Shown here: piece after piece, positions 33,740-43,310 of the stretch
Numbering within the stretch: the first letter of the stretch is position 1
How the letters are laid out: every line of letters starts with the position of its first letter
Assembly: GCA_963969495.1 (NCBI GenBank)
Contig: OZ018319.1
Coordinates: 206,011,405-206,075,404, forward strand
Reading direction: 5' to 3'
Length of the DNA: 64,000 nucleotides
Origin: Ceratothoa steindachneri
Lineage: Eukaryota > Arthropoda > Malacostraca > Isopoda > Cymothoidae
Program-made: the position numbers and the translations under genes
The notes under the pieces: model-generated
The model's input: the letters and a program-made list of their open reading frames with translations, nothing else
The model's database searches: none
What the model was told of the DNA's origin: nothing

Positions 33740-34250
33740 TGGTACTACATACAAGAAATTATCACGGTAAGGTAAAAGTAATATGTTGTGTAAAGGCTCT
33801 GTTTTCCTCAACTTGGGGTTATAGAATGTTTTTTAGCTTTATACATGCAGTTTTTCCAAAGATATTTCGGGTAACACATATGGAAGGCAATTTATTCAAT
33901 TTTTGTAAATTATTGGTCGATATATACAGTACTACATAATCTGAGTTCCCTAAGATACATGAAAGAAAATACTGATCATTTAATATTTTTTGAATGACCT
34001 GAATAAAAATGGACATAATAAATTATTTGTCGGTTTCCTCAAAATAGGAAACTTAAACCTGTCTGGTTGTCTAATTATTAGAACGTCTAGGAAAGGAACG
34101 CTATTAATTTCTTCTTTTTCTAAAGTAAATTTAATTGACAGAACTAATAAATTAAGAAATAAAAGAAAACCATGGAGGTCAAACCTTCCTTTAGAATTCC
34201 CAGGACATTGTCTACATAGCGGTACCAAACAATATAGGTGGACCAAACCG
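33740..34250 (-). pseudogene. Penelope-like RT C-terminal part
   Basis: The frame at 33980-34246 reads NLLVLSIKFTLEKEEINSVP, FLDVLIIRQ and FPILRKPTNN, matching the segment after the Penelope RT active site ('IKFTxExE..xxIPFLDxxxxR...YRKPT'; Tyr is Leu here). 33819-34016 continues with the linker (SICVTRNIFGKTACIKLKN). The catalytic YxDD is absent because the 5' portion is truncated at the inverted duplication. Confidence 0.75.
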
Positions 34251-34523
34251 GTGGAATCAGCCTCGTTTCAAAATATTCCATATATATCTTCCTTCCTCAA
34301 ATCAAACTTATCAGAGATCATAAAAAAAATCTGACCATTTGCTTTTATAGGGAAAACATTGCTTGGTATAAATACGTTGTCTCTCTATTTCATAAACCAT
34401 TGTGAATTTGAAAATGTTATTAAGATAACGAAAATACTTAGCTCCAATCAATCTTTCTTTCTCTCCCTACGTGGTACAACTAAATATTTATATTTATTCA
34501 CGTGTTACCTCTCCTGATTTTTA

Positions 34524-34526
<3 letters not shown>

Positions 34527-34578
<52 letters not shown>
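34527..34578. repeat. (TA)n microsatellite
   Basis: A run of about 26 TA units. The long open frame that spans this and the next tract encodes only Tyr/Ile repeats and is not a gene. Confidence 0.95.
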
Positions 34579-34580
<2 letters not shown>

Positions 34581-34872
34581 TCTCAGTAAGGATTGCCTTC
34601 ATTGTGCCGCCCTTTGCTCTCTTTGATTCTAGTGTTCCTTCACCGTCACTTTCTCTTACCTTTAAAAAACTCCTGTTTCTTGTCTTATTACTCATTCGCG
34701 TCCATTTTCTCAATTTCTCTTTCTCTTGTACTATATTGTTATATAGTCTGCCAAGCAAAAGGTTTCTGCACCTTTCTTTCTGTCTTCAAAAGGACTTTGA
34801 AAGGCAGAAAATTAATATGGTGAAATCCCTGTCACGGTTGTTACCACCCGCAGAACTTGTATTTGCTCTTTC

Positions 34873-34875
<3 letters not shown>

Positions 34876-34941
<66 letters not shown>
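34876..34941. repeat. (TA)n microsatellite next to the 3' end of a Penelope-like element
   Basis: About 32 TA units lie directly downstream (minus strand) of the Penelope-like 3' region. Confidence 0.95.
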
Positions 34942-34945
<4 letters not shown>

Positions 34946-35028
34946 CTTGTAATTGATTTGTTCCTTGGGAATCCTATATGTAGTAGGAATATAAAGACCC
35001 AGGTGATCACACTAATCATTTATTGGCC

Positions 35029-35062
35029 GGACGTTTCGGACCTTCACTAGGACCATCTTCAG
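35029..35062 (-). ncRNA. hammerhead-like motif in the Penelope 3' region (candidate)
   Basis: On the minus strand, CTGAAGA (35062-35056, fitting CUGANGA) is followed by a possible stem GGTCCT/AGGTCC with loop AGTGA (one U-U mismatch and one unpaired base), then GAAAC and GTC (35037-35030). The core order fits a hammerhead with a very short stem III. The same bases are also compatible with a conserved peptide (EDGPSEGP-like) in such elements, so the RNA role is uncertain. Confidence 0.3.
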
Positions 35063-35578
35063 CGATTGTATCGACTAATGAGAAGGAGAAGGAATATTAA
35101 CAATAACAGTTAAATTGTTCGAAGCATGCATTATATAATGGCTAAAAAAGCCGGTGAAGACAAGTTAAAAAAATAATAAAATTGACAAGTATTGAGATTA
35201 ACGTAAAACACAAATAACAATATATAGAATTAATTGCTACTATCCAGTGTAATATTGAAAAATAATAGAAAGAAGTGAAATATTAACATAAACTGGCTTG
35301 AATATCAAATATTAAAGGTAACTGGAGTAAACAATAAAATAACCTATTATATTATATTATAAACATAAAAACAAAAAATCGAAAGCAAATGTGAACGAAT
35401 TAAACAGAGGGACTGACCTTTATCATCAGAGTTGTGAAATCAACTAACTAAAGATATAAAAACTACTAACGAGATTTGTTCGGTTGGTCGGTTGGCTAGT
35501 TAATGTATTGAAGTGTTGGTTGGTTATATAGTGAACAGTTTAATTGAGGAGGAGTAATTATTTAGGTTTGGATTTATT

Positions 35579-35735
35579 TTATTGATGTACAGTGGCTCTA
35601 AGATTTTCAAATCGAGAGAAGTTAGGCTGAAGATATGATGGTAAATGAGTCAGAATTAAGAGGATGATGGTGATACTCAGAGTGTTGCCTGATGGAAGAG
35701 GCTTCAGGTTTAGAAATGGGAATACCAGTCCTATG
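35579..35735 (-). pseudogene. Penelope-like GIY-YIG endonuclease, 3' half
   Basis: The minus strand encodes HRTGIPISKPEASSIRQHSE, then HHHPLNSDSFTIISSA. After a stop and frameshift it continues toward LYIN-like sequence, as in the second half of Penelope endonucleases (xSIRxHxxxC..F.I...). It is the continuation of the plus-strand part at 35750-35920. Confidence 0.65.
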
Positions 35736-35749
35736 ATCGTCCTATATCG

Positions 35750-35925
35750 TTGAATTCCTTTTTTCTCCATAAGGAGCCAATCCCTTTGGGCTTGCGTACC
35801 TTCATAGTTTACAATTATACATGTACGACCTGCCACAGTCGTTATGTAGGCCAAACTGGCTTACAACTCAAATGCAGGATCGCGAAGCATTTGGGTTTGT
35901 CTCATAGGACTGGTATTCCTGTTAT
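35750..35925 (+). pseudogene. Penelope-like GIY-YIG endonuclease, 5' half, inverted
   Basis: The plus strand encodes GLRTFIVYNYTCTTCHSRYV, then GQTGLQLKCRIAKHLGLSHR and TGIP. I-V-Y and Y-V-G form the GIY-YIG signature, the CTTC pair fits Penelope-like elements, and KCRIAKH contains the conserved Arg. Homology stops after TGIP, exactly at the duplicated 17-mer. Confidence 0.8.
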
Positions 35926-36256
35926 CATCTTTCTGTTATGTTATTTGTGATAGTTGTTGTTGGCGTTTAAGCTGTTGTTAGATTGCAAGTCAGTTAGTTG
36001 TAAAGTTTATTGTTGTTGTTTTCCTTTGTATGTATTCGTTGTTAACTTAGTCTGTGACTGTATCTATAGTGTATGTTTTGGTTGCATTTCCTTTTATTCT
36101 TTTCTCCTGTTCTTCTGATTCTTCATTTATTTTGTAGAAATTTCCTTCGTTTTGGTATATATCGGTGAATCTTAATTGGGTTTAATCTAAAGGTTGTCTC
36201 AATCTATTATCTTAATCGGGATTTTATCTTGTCGTTGTGTGTTAGGTTTAGGTTCT

Positions 36257-36919
36257 CTAAGTAAAAATATCCTCTTGATCTTCTTCTCTGTCTAGTGTGT
36301 TCATGCTGCTAGGAAACAGTCCACGTGGTCTCCATCCAGCCCTTTGCACCATTTGATTGGCTAGTTCTTCTCCAATTTCATCTAGTGTCTTTTCAATGAC
36401 TGCTTTCGCTCTTTTCCTTATTAGTTTGTTAAGAAGTTCAATGTTTACTTCTCTGTGTAAATCTTCCATTTTTCTTCTTTCTCTCCTTCTCTTGTTTGTT
36501 ATGAGATACATTGCTTTGTTCTGGATCCTCTGTAATTTTAATAGGTTGCTTCTTGATAGAGTGCACATCGCAATCGTCGGGTAGATTAGTGTGGGCTGGA
36601 TTATTGATCTATAGATTTTCTTCTTATTCTGTCGGCTGAGTGATCTTAGTTTGTATAATAGTTTCAGTCCAATTTTACTTTTCTCTAATTTAACGATTAC
36701 ATGTTTCTTGTAACTTGTTTTAGGTATGGTTAGTCCTAGTACTTTGTATTCATCGCTGTATCTGTATCTTATGTCGTCTACGTATATATCTGATATCTTT
36801 CTCCTGTAGACTAAAATAATTTTGAATTTGTCTTTGCTGGTGATTATTTCCCATTTTCTTTCATATTGGTTTAACCTTCTTATTTCCCTCTCCCGTTCTT
36901 CTTGCTTGGAAGTGTCCAA
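36257..36919 (-). CDS. C-terminal RT domain of a Jockey-like retrotransposon, uninterrupted
   Basis: The frame is open for 220 codons without stops. It contains WEIITSKDKFKIILVYRRK, VLGLTIPKTSYKKHV, NKKKIYRSIIQPTLIYPTIA and KLQRIQNKAMYLIT. This is the thumb/C-terminal region that follows the YADD box in arthropod Jockey-like ORF2 proteins ('LxRIQNKALR'). Fingers, palm and endonuclease are missing. It lies head to head with a related but diverged copy starting near 36950 on the plus strand. Whether it is expressed is unknown; it is listed as an open fragment, not a functional gene. Confidence 0.7.
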   Translation of the reverse strand: MDTSKQEEREREIRRLNQYERKWEIITSKDKFKIILVYRRKISDIYVDDIRYRYSDEYKVLGLTIPKTSYKKHVIVKLEKSKIGLKLLYKLRSLSRQNKKKIYRSIIQPTLIYPTIAMCTLSRSNLLKLQRIQNKAMYLITNKRRRERRKMEDLHREVNIELLNKLIRKRAKAVIEKTLDEIGEELANQMVQRAGWRPRGLFPSSMNTLDREEDQEDIFT

Positions 36920-36949
36920 ACGGATTTTAGGGGATATTTAGTCATCCTC

Positions 36950-38870
36950 GCTTGAACATAATGGCAAGGGTGGACCCAAGAACTATTTGACCTTACAGAC
37001 GAATTAAAAAGATTACACGAAGAAATTAGAATGAAAGGTACAGACAGAACAAAAAGCAGCCTAAGAACACTAAGGACGGAAATGACGGATTATATAACAG
37101 AACAGCAGACGGCACTATGGAATAACTTTATAACCAAGCTCGACGAAGACATGGATCTCCGAACATTTTGGAACACCGTAAAAAGGTTAAAAGGCAAACC
37201 ACCAGAACAAGACATACATAAACAAAGACGACGGATTAAAGTTGGACGACGTGGCAGAAATGGAAGAAGAATTCAGAGACTTCTGGAGGAACATATTTAC
37301 CATCATTCCAGAAGAAAACGAACACTTTGACCTTGAATTTGAAAATTACATACACGACCAATTAAGACAGGAACTCGACAGTATGCACCCCTTCAACAAT
37401 GAATCTCTTGACAGAGAAATGACAGACTACGGAAGAAAAATAACAGAGGAAGAAATCGAAATGATGTTAAATACCTTCAGACCAAGAGCACCAGGTAAAA
37501 CGGAGTTAACTAAGCTCAACTTCACAACCCCCCCCCCCCCAAAAAAAAAACCCCTCATGGAGGTGATGGTCAACATAATAACTGCGTACCTAAACATTGG
37601 CTACTTTCCGGACGAATGGAAGATCGCTAAAATGATCTCCATTCCAAAATCTAGAAAGCCGCCCGACACACCAGCCAACTTCAGGCCCACTTCCCTGCTC
37701 AAGGTGGCAGGCAAGCTCTTCGAAAAGGTGCTTGCAAACAGAATCCACGAATTTATGGGGAACAACAACCTCTAAAATCAACACCAACATGGATTCAGGA
37801 GAGGGAGAGGGACTAATACTGCGCTGGCCACCATAACAGAAAAGCTGGCGAAGATTGCTAGCCACAAAAGGTACGCGGACGTGGTGCTCAGAGACGTCAA
37901 AAAGCCATTCGACAAGGTGTGGAAGATCGGACTACAGTACAAGATACTAAGACTAGGAATAAACCCAAGACTAGAAAAGATACTTTGTGACTAGATAACA
38001 GGCAGGAAAGCTTATATACAGATCAAAGACTACACAGGGCTTAACCTAACCAAACCTAACCTAACTAGGGTGCCTAAGCCCCCTACTGTACACCACGTAT
38101 ACTCTTGCCCTCTCAAGTCCTGCCAGGGAGGACTCGCTGTACGTCCAGTTTGCGGACGGCATCTCCCAGATTGTTACTGCTCCCTTCAGAAACGGAGAAC
38201 TCCTAGCAAAAATCATAACTAATGAAATCGAGCACATCACTAGATACGAAAGGAGATGCAAAATCTCCACAAACACCCAGAAATTCAAAGTGATACCACT
38301 TTTCCGCAAGAAACTGTGTCACATAGAACTGGATGACGCCCGCATTCCCTACGGTACGGAAGGGACGGTGCTAGGTCTAAAGATAAGTAAAAGTGAGTAT
38401 GGTTCCCACGTGTATCGAACCGCAAGCCGAGCGAAACCTGAGTTCTCCAAGCTCAACAGGTTCGAAAACCTGAACACAGCCAACAAGAAGAAGATATATA
38501 ACGCTCTCATCAGATCAAAATTGCTGTACCCACCTATATCTATCAACACAAGTCCCTCAAAGCAAATACTGTCTCTCCAAAGAGTACAGAACAAGGGAGT
38601 ACTCTTAATTACCTATCGTGAGAAGGAGAGAAAGAAGGAGGCAGAGGGACCTATACCAAGAGCTCCAAATGTCCACAATAAATATCAAGCTTCAGAGACG
38701 AGCTCGAAAAATTGGGGAGAAAGTCATGAAATGCACGATACAAGAAATCAGACAAAGATACATTGGCATTTTGCTAGAAAAAAGATACAAAAAGACGAAG
38801 AACTTTACTAGCAGTAAAGAGCAAACTGAAAGACAAGAGGACCCAATCTACACCTAAACAACAAGCTCGA
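36950..38870 (+). pseudogene. Jockey-like ORF2 (linker, RT, C-terminal domain), broken
   Basis: The frame begins near 36960 (QELFDLTDELKRLHEEIR) and continues in two overlapping frames, with TFWNTVKRLKGKPP and EMEEEFRDFWRNIF. EEEIEMMLNTFRPRAPGKTE follows. At 37531-37552 a C-run plus A-run replaces conserved sequence. FPDEWKIAKMISIPKSRKPP and ANFRPTSLLKVAGKLFEKVL mark RT, then QHGFRRGRGTNTALATI and DVKKPFDKVWKIGLQYKI. A CCTAA tract at 38041-38066 replaces the 'GVPQG' segment. YVQFADGISQ is the altered catalytic box (ADD to ADG). The last part, 38290-38811, has VLGLKISKSEYGSH and LQRVQNKGVLLITY. Several stops and frameshifts are present. Confidence 0.8.
38041..38066 (+). repeat. short telomere-like (CCTAA)n tract inside the RT sequence
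   Basis: Four 5-base units (CCTAA, CCAAA, CCTAA, CCTAA) occur where the conserved GVPQG block of RT should be. Reading resumes at GCLSPLLYTTYTLALSSPAR in another frame. CCTAA is the complement of TTAGG, the common arthropod telomere repeat. Confidence 0.6.
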
Positions 38871-40857
38871 GACAACAACAACAAAAACCCCTAAAGATAA
38901 ACAAAAAGCCAACCAACAGAATAAAAAAATAACAATAAGAAGAACATGGAAAATACATATGAAAACAATACACGAGAGAAACGCAAGGGTCAGTATCAGG
39001 GTATCCGTCCAATGGGTGGCCAACTCATTGCTCGCTAAAACCTGTGTTTCCGCACTCGTTTGGATCGAAGCCGCCCAGACGCTAGAAATCCATGGTCGTA
39101 CCCACAAGGATAGCGAGAGCTCGATACCTTGTTGATGGTGGTTTTGGTTGTTATGTGCTTTGATTTGTTGTTAGTAGTAACGTTAATGTGGCGATGTTGT
39201 TACTATTCGTATTGTTGTTCTTTTTGTTCCAGCCAACTGGGCGCCAAAGCCACTCTAGTTAGGCAAAATTATTTCTAATACATTATTTAAAAACAAAAGG
39301 AACTTGCGTAATCCAACAAAGGAACGCTTATTCATAATGTAATGATGAATAAGATAAATTGTTCATGAATATAAGGAACAGTATAGTTAAAGAAGAAAGA
39401 GTTGTAATAAAATAATTCACCCAATCTAAAATACGGCGTCTGATAAAGGAGGCAAGGAAACCCGCATCGAAAAGGAAGAAATGAAGTTAAAATTGGGAAG
39501 GGAAGATTGGCTCTAAAGGTTGATTTCGGATGGACGCCGAGCAAATTGTATGGATGGGGAGTGGAGAGGCACGCACTAAAGAAATCCATAATTGCGTGAA
39601 GAATAGTAAGTGCTGAGTGAATTAGGATGAGATAAATAAGGTATTATAAAAAAGGCAAAGTGAAAAAAGGTAGAAAAGGCTGAATTTCGTTTTTCTCCTG
39701 CCATGAATAAGGTTATTTGAACACTATGTGAATCGAGTAGACACACATAGATATAATCAACGGCGGCATGGAGCAGGGCTAAAAGAGGAACAATTAAATG
39801 GATATGTAGTTGGAGTGGCTGGTGGAGTGGAGCACCATGAGCAAGTTCGGTGCACGAATGCTAATGCAAAGAGGAACGAACGGCAAGGCGAGAAGAAGAA
39901 TCGAATGTCGAGGACGGCTCTTGTGAAGTCAAGCTTGGCGGTGCGAGATGGAGCAAGGAGACAAGTGCTTGAAAGCAAATGATCAGTAATTAGCTATTGA
40001 GTAGTGCTACTCTCCATTGAGGGTTTGTACCAATAGTCATAGGTGAGGGAGGGGAATTTCGGGTAAATAAGTTGACCCGCCAACACGACCATCTACAAAT
40101 TGATCTTTTCCATTATGATTCATTTATGTAAACGCGCCCAATTTGAGAAATAAGATTTATGAATTTGTAGCGTTAGTTACGACGAGAGAATTCGGATTTA
40201 TCGTTGTTTCCTTGTTACTGAAATATGGATCTAAAGTTTTGGCAGGTAATTTGTAACTATATAAATTAAACTTCCCGATAAATTAAGTGAAAATAGGATT
40301 GAGAGAAGGGGTGTAGGTTGCCTTCTAGTATATTTACAAAATGAACTTGAAATATATAAATATCGATAAAGTTTTCAATCGTTCAGCTGTCGAAATCATG
40401 ACAAAGCGTTTCGAAATTAATCTCGCAAGTGTTTTCTGGCCGATGAAACAAGCGGAGGATGACAATAATATTCTCTATCAGTTTTAATTTTAATTAAGCA
40501 AAGAGTAACTGTTCCATGCCTTGTTTAAAATTTTACTAACGTAAATTTTGATAAAAAGCAAAAAAAATATTGTTTCACTTGATTTTTTCCTGTTTCTTGT
40601 ACATTTCCATCATGTTGATTACGATGACAGTCCTCATTTCATCATAAATTTAATACTTTATCAGATATATCAATAATAATTTTATATGATGTAAAACATC
40701 GTCTCGTGTTTTATTGCTTCAGATAGTATTAATGGCTTCAAATGAACATTTTATAAATGCATCTCTAAGGTCAAAGACACGATAAATTTATCTCAAATTC
40801 TTAATGCAATTAATTTTGATAATATCAGTGCTCTTTTAAATATTAATAAACCAAAAT
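38871..40857. other. no recognisable gene
   Basis: The first ~250 bases are probably the 3' UTR of the Jockey-like element. An open frame at 39728-39982 (plus) and its antisense partner show no motif. The rest is AT-rich without repeats that I can identify. Confidence 0.35.
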
Positions 40858-41830
40858 CTAGATAGGTTTGTATAATAAGAAAATAAAACTATCTAATGTT
40901 CTATCAAGCATACGATATACCTTAGTAGTCACTTTTTGTGTTATTAATTTTGACTTATAATTCAAAATTAATAATGCATAAGTCAAGTTGTTTTCCAAAG
41001 TGAAGAATTGCTGTAAATCTGCAGAACGCTTCCAAAAATAATGTAATTCGAGCAAGTTCCTCCAACAGGTTCCATTGTCGCAGATGTGAGGCTAGGAGTT
41101 TACTCTGCTGCTAAGTAAGTTATATCACGAACTAGATCATTGAGTTCCGGTTAGGTGATGAGGTGTGGTTTCTTGTTAGATTCAAGCTGTGCCACATATG
41201 GTGTATCTTGAGATTCTGAATCGTCTGAGTTGCTGGAGTCATCGCTTAGTAGTTCAGAGGGCGGCTGTGGTACAGGAATAGCACTTGAATTTCGAACTGG
41301 GTGAATAGTCGACTGAAGATCTGGATACATGATAGATTTCTTGCCTTTTCTGTTGCGACCTGCATCGAATTAAAATAAAATCAGACTAAAAATGGATATT
41401 ACTGGCTGTGATTACTTACCGAAATAGTGGAAGTACAACATAGTATGTATTTTGATCATTTTAATTGATACATCTCTTGAAAATATATTAAATAGCAAGA
41501 AAGAAAACAGATTGAAATACCACCTTTAATATCTGTTAAGCAGAAGTAGCAATCCGGTGAATGGTCCTTTTGGCTCCCTCCAGGCTATTAGTACGCCAAA
41601 CATGCGGCCAGGCTCTTTTTCTTTCACCCAAGTAGAAAGGGAACTTGTACACCTGGCACAACATATGAGAGGTGCCTAGCGTTTGTCCTGGTCACCAAAT
41701 TTACATCCCTAGTACAGCTCATAAAGTTTCTTAACATGTTTATTCAACTCTCTCTTGTATTGTCTTAATGTAACTGATCCACATATATAACAAAAACTGT
41801 CTGGCGAATTTTTGCATTATCTAGGCATTT
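40858..41830 (-). pseudogene. spliced fragment of an unnamed multi-copy arthropod gene family
   Basis: The first exon piece on the minus strand (about 41800-41524) reads SPDSFCYICGSVTLRQYKRE, KLYELY-stop-GCKFGDQDKR, LICCARCTSSLSTWVKEKEP and MFGVLIAWREP. After a one-base shift it continues CYFCLTDIKG. Paired CxxC and CCxxC motifs suggest zinc binding. A GT donor after 41524 and an AG before 41359 define a ~164-base intron whose removal joins IKG to RNRKGKKSIMYPDLQS. The second exon continues with SSAIPVPQPPSELLSDDSSN, KPHLITxPELNDLVRDI and KLLASHLRQWNLLEELA. I recall this domain order from many uncharacterised, often multi-copy proteins in arthropods. I know no assigned function, and whether it belongs to a transposon is open. 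In-frame stops and shifts show decay. Confidence 0.65.
41360..41523 (-). other. intron of the unnamed gene fragment
   Basis: Boundaries are AAAG|GTGGTA at 41523 and TGCAG|GTCGC at 41360 on the minus strand. The phase is compatible with IKG-RNRK across the junction. An alternative donor, GTAAGT at 41419, follows a short ATG exon and cannot be excluded. Confidence 0.5.
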
Positions 41831-42879
41831 TAACTCTGTCTTTTGTAAATAAAAAACACTGTAGTACGTGAAAAATAATATAAATAGTAACAGCAACAAA
41901 TATTTAATAAAAAAGTAAAAATAGGAAGCATTTATAGTAAGTTACAAAAATGATCAAGCGTTATGTAATAGTTACCACAGATTTCGACCCATATAACTAA
42001 AAACCTATTGAGTATACTTTCATAAATTTCCTAGGTTAGGTTGACAACTACCTTAGAACTACCCCAATAAAATTATATCAAAATCCGTTTGTAACTTTTA
42101 GAGTTGTCAGTTTCGGCCCAATCCTGTTTTCATTCAATCCCTACGGACCCATCAGTATATTTAACGTAACTAAGATGGTAATTCACATGAAACTGGAGGG
42201 TCGCAGAAAGAGATGGATGTTATATTAGTGATTTACGCAAAAAATACTGATAGTTTATTAAAGACAACACTGCTAAGAAAGTTTGTTTCCCAGTACAAGG
42301 GGAAAAAACGATTAGTGTGAGCAGTGACAAAGATGGTTTCAGAATTTTGGCCCGAGAAACATTAGTAGAATTTTGTAGGGAATCGATACAACCCTCACAA
42401 CTGAGTCCCCATTCCTTAACTACAAGGTCCTGGCATTTTTTGGCGCCGTATTCCGACCACTTAACCTCCCTCCTCTCTCCCCTCGCCTCGAGGAGAATCT
42501 GGAAGGCCGCCCCCAAACCACATAATGCTCTAATCATTACATGTCAGACCCAGGTGAGCCGAACATGGGTTAAAACAGCAAGTTTTCTCATCAGAGTTGA
42601 TATTCAATTTCCTCCTTATATGCGAAATTAGAGAAGCGTCGGCCTAAACCCAAAAGGTCCCCTTTAGGGCTAGCTGAAAGACGGTCTGAGAAAAACCGTT
42701 AGAGGAGGAGACTTAATGCAGTCGTCCTCACCCTCACCCTCTTTCCCTTATCCCCAGTGGGGTGGCGAAGTATATAATCCAATAATTTGGGGAAAACGTG
42801 GTAGATCGTGTTAGTCCTCGAGACAACTAAGGCCGGCTAGAGGCCCGGCAACTAGCGAAAGGAACTTAGAAGAAGCTCA
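41831..42879. other. no recognisable gene
   Basis: Open frames at 42220-42631 lie on both strands across the same bases, and neither has a recognisable motif. Confidence 0.3.
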
Positions 42880-43310
42880 TCCTGAGTCAGTTCCTGGTGG
42901 TCAAACCGAACTTTTAGTTAACTTGGATTGAGAAGCAAGTTCAACTAACTCTCGTCGGTGAAACCCCCTATCCTGGTGTACTCAAAAACCCAGAGATAGT
43001 CCTCGCCATTGAGGAATACTCCAAAGTGAACTCCCTCAAGCACTCCCCTTCGACAAAGGATTCACTCTTTGGCTCATCGCTCGTCAATGCTAATTATTCC
43101 CAGAGTAACCCGAAGATTGCAAGAATACGTGCTTAACTCCACCAGCCAAACGCTCCGAATTTCTCTGAGGCTTTAAAGCATTTCCCCTTCAAACCACATC
43201 TGGATCGGCCTGTCCATGCGCCGGCCCGGAAAAAACATTCTTGAGGCGCCTAAAAAATTGAGGCCAAGGTCAGGCTCAAACCCGATTCTTGTGGGAATCT
43301 TGAAAGGTAT
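42880..43310 (+). pseudogene. unidentified decayed coding stretch
   Basis: The plus strand is open, apart from one early stop, for about 85 codons, beginning FLVVKPNF and continuing EKQVQLTLVGETPYPGVLKN, then EEYSKVNSLKHSPSTKDSLF. FLVVKP followed by a helix recalls the start of the conserved ORF1 domain of Jockey-like elements, but no zinc knuckles follow. I cannot assign it safely. Confidence 0.25.

Larger units (their letters stand above)
33215..34426 (-). mobile_element. Penelope-like element fragment flanked by an inverted ~135 bp duplication
   Basis: The minus strand carries the C-terminal RT part and a GIY-YIG endonuclease. The segment at 33215-33352 (containing the end of the endonuclease gene and the sequence behind it) is repeated inverted at 34287-34426, so the same C-terminal peptide LKSNLSE..KKI is encoded on both strands. 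Penelope-like elements are known for direct or inverted partial end duplications. Confidence 0.75.
34950..35925 (-). mobile_element. second Penelope-like element, 5' inverted (twin-priming-like)
   Basis: The 3' half of a GIY-YIG endonuclease and the 3' region run on the minus strand from 35735 down to about 34950, ending at a (TA)n tract. The 5' half of the same domain lies on the plus strand at about 35750-35920. Both halves contain the same 17 bases (35719-35735 and 35903-35919, exact reverse complements), encoding HRTGIP, so they overlap at the original junction. This is the layout produced by twin priming. Confidence 0.75.

Noticed and set aside
34502..35050. Long open frame rich in Tyr-Ile repeats
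   Set aside because: It is produced by two (TA)n tracts. No conserved sequence joins them.
39728..39982. 84-codon open frame and its antisense
   Set aside because: No motif, no neighbouring support, and both strands are equally open.
41420..41441. Short ATG exon (MLYFHYF) with a GTAAGT donor joining 41359
   Set aside because: Family order in the fragment favours the donor at 41524. The short exon gives no recognisable protein.
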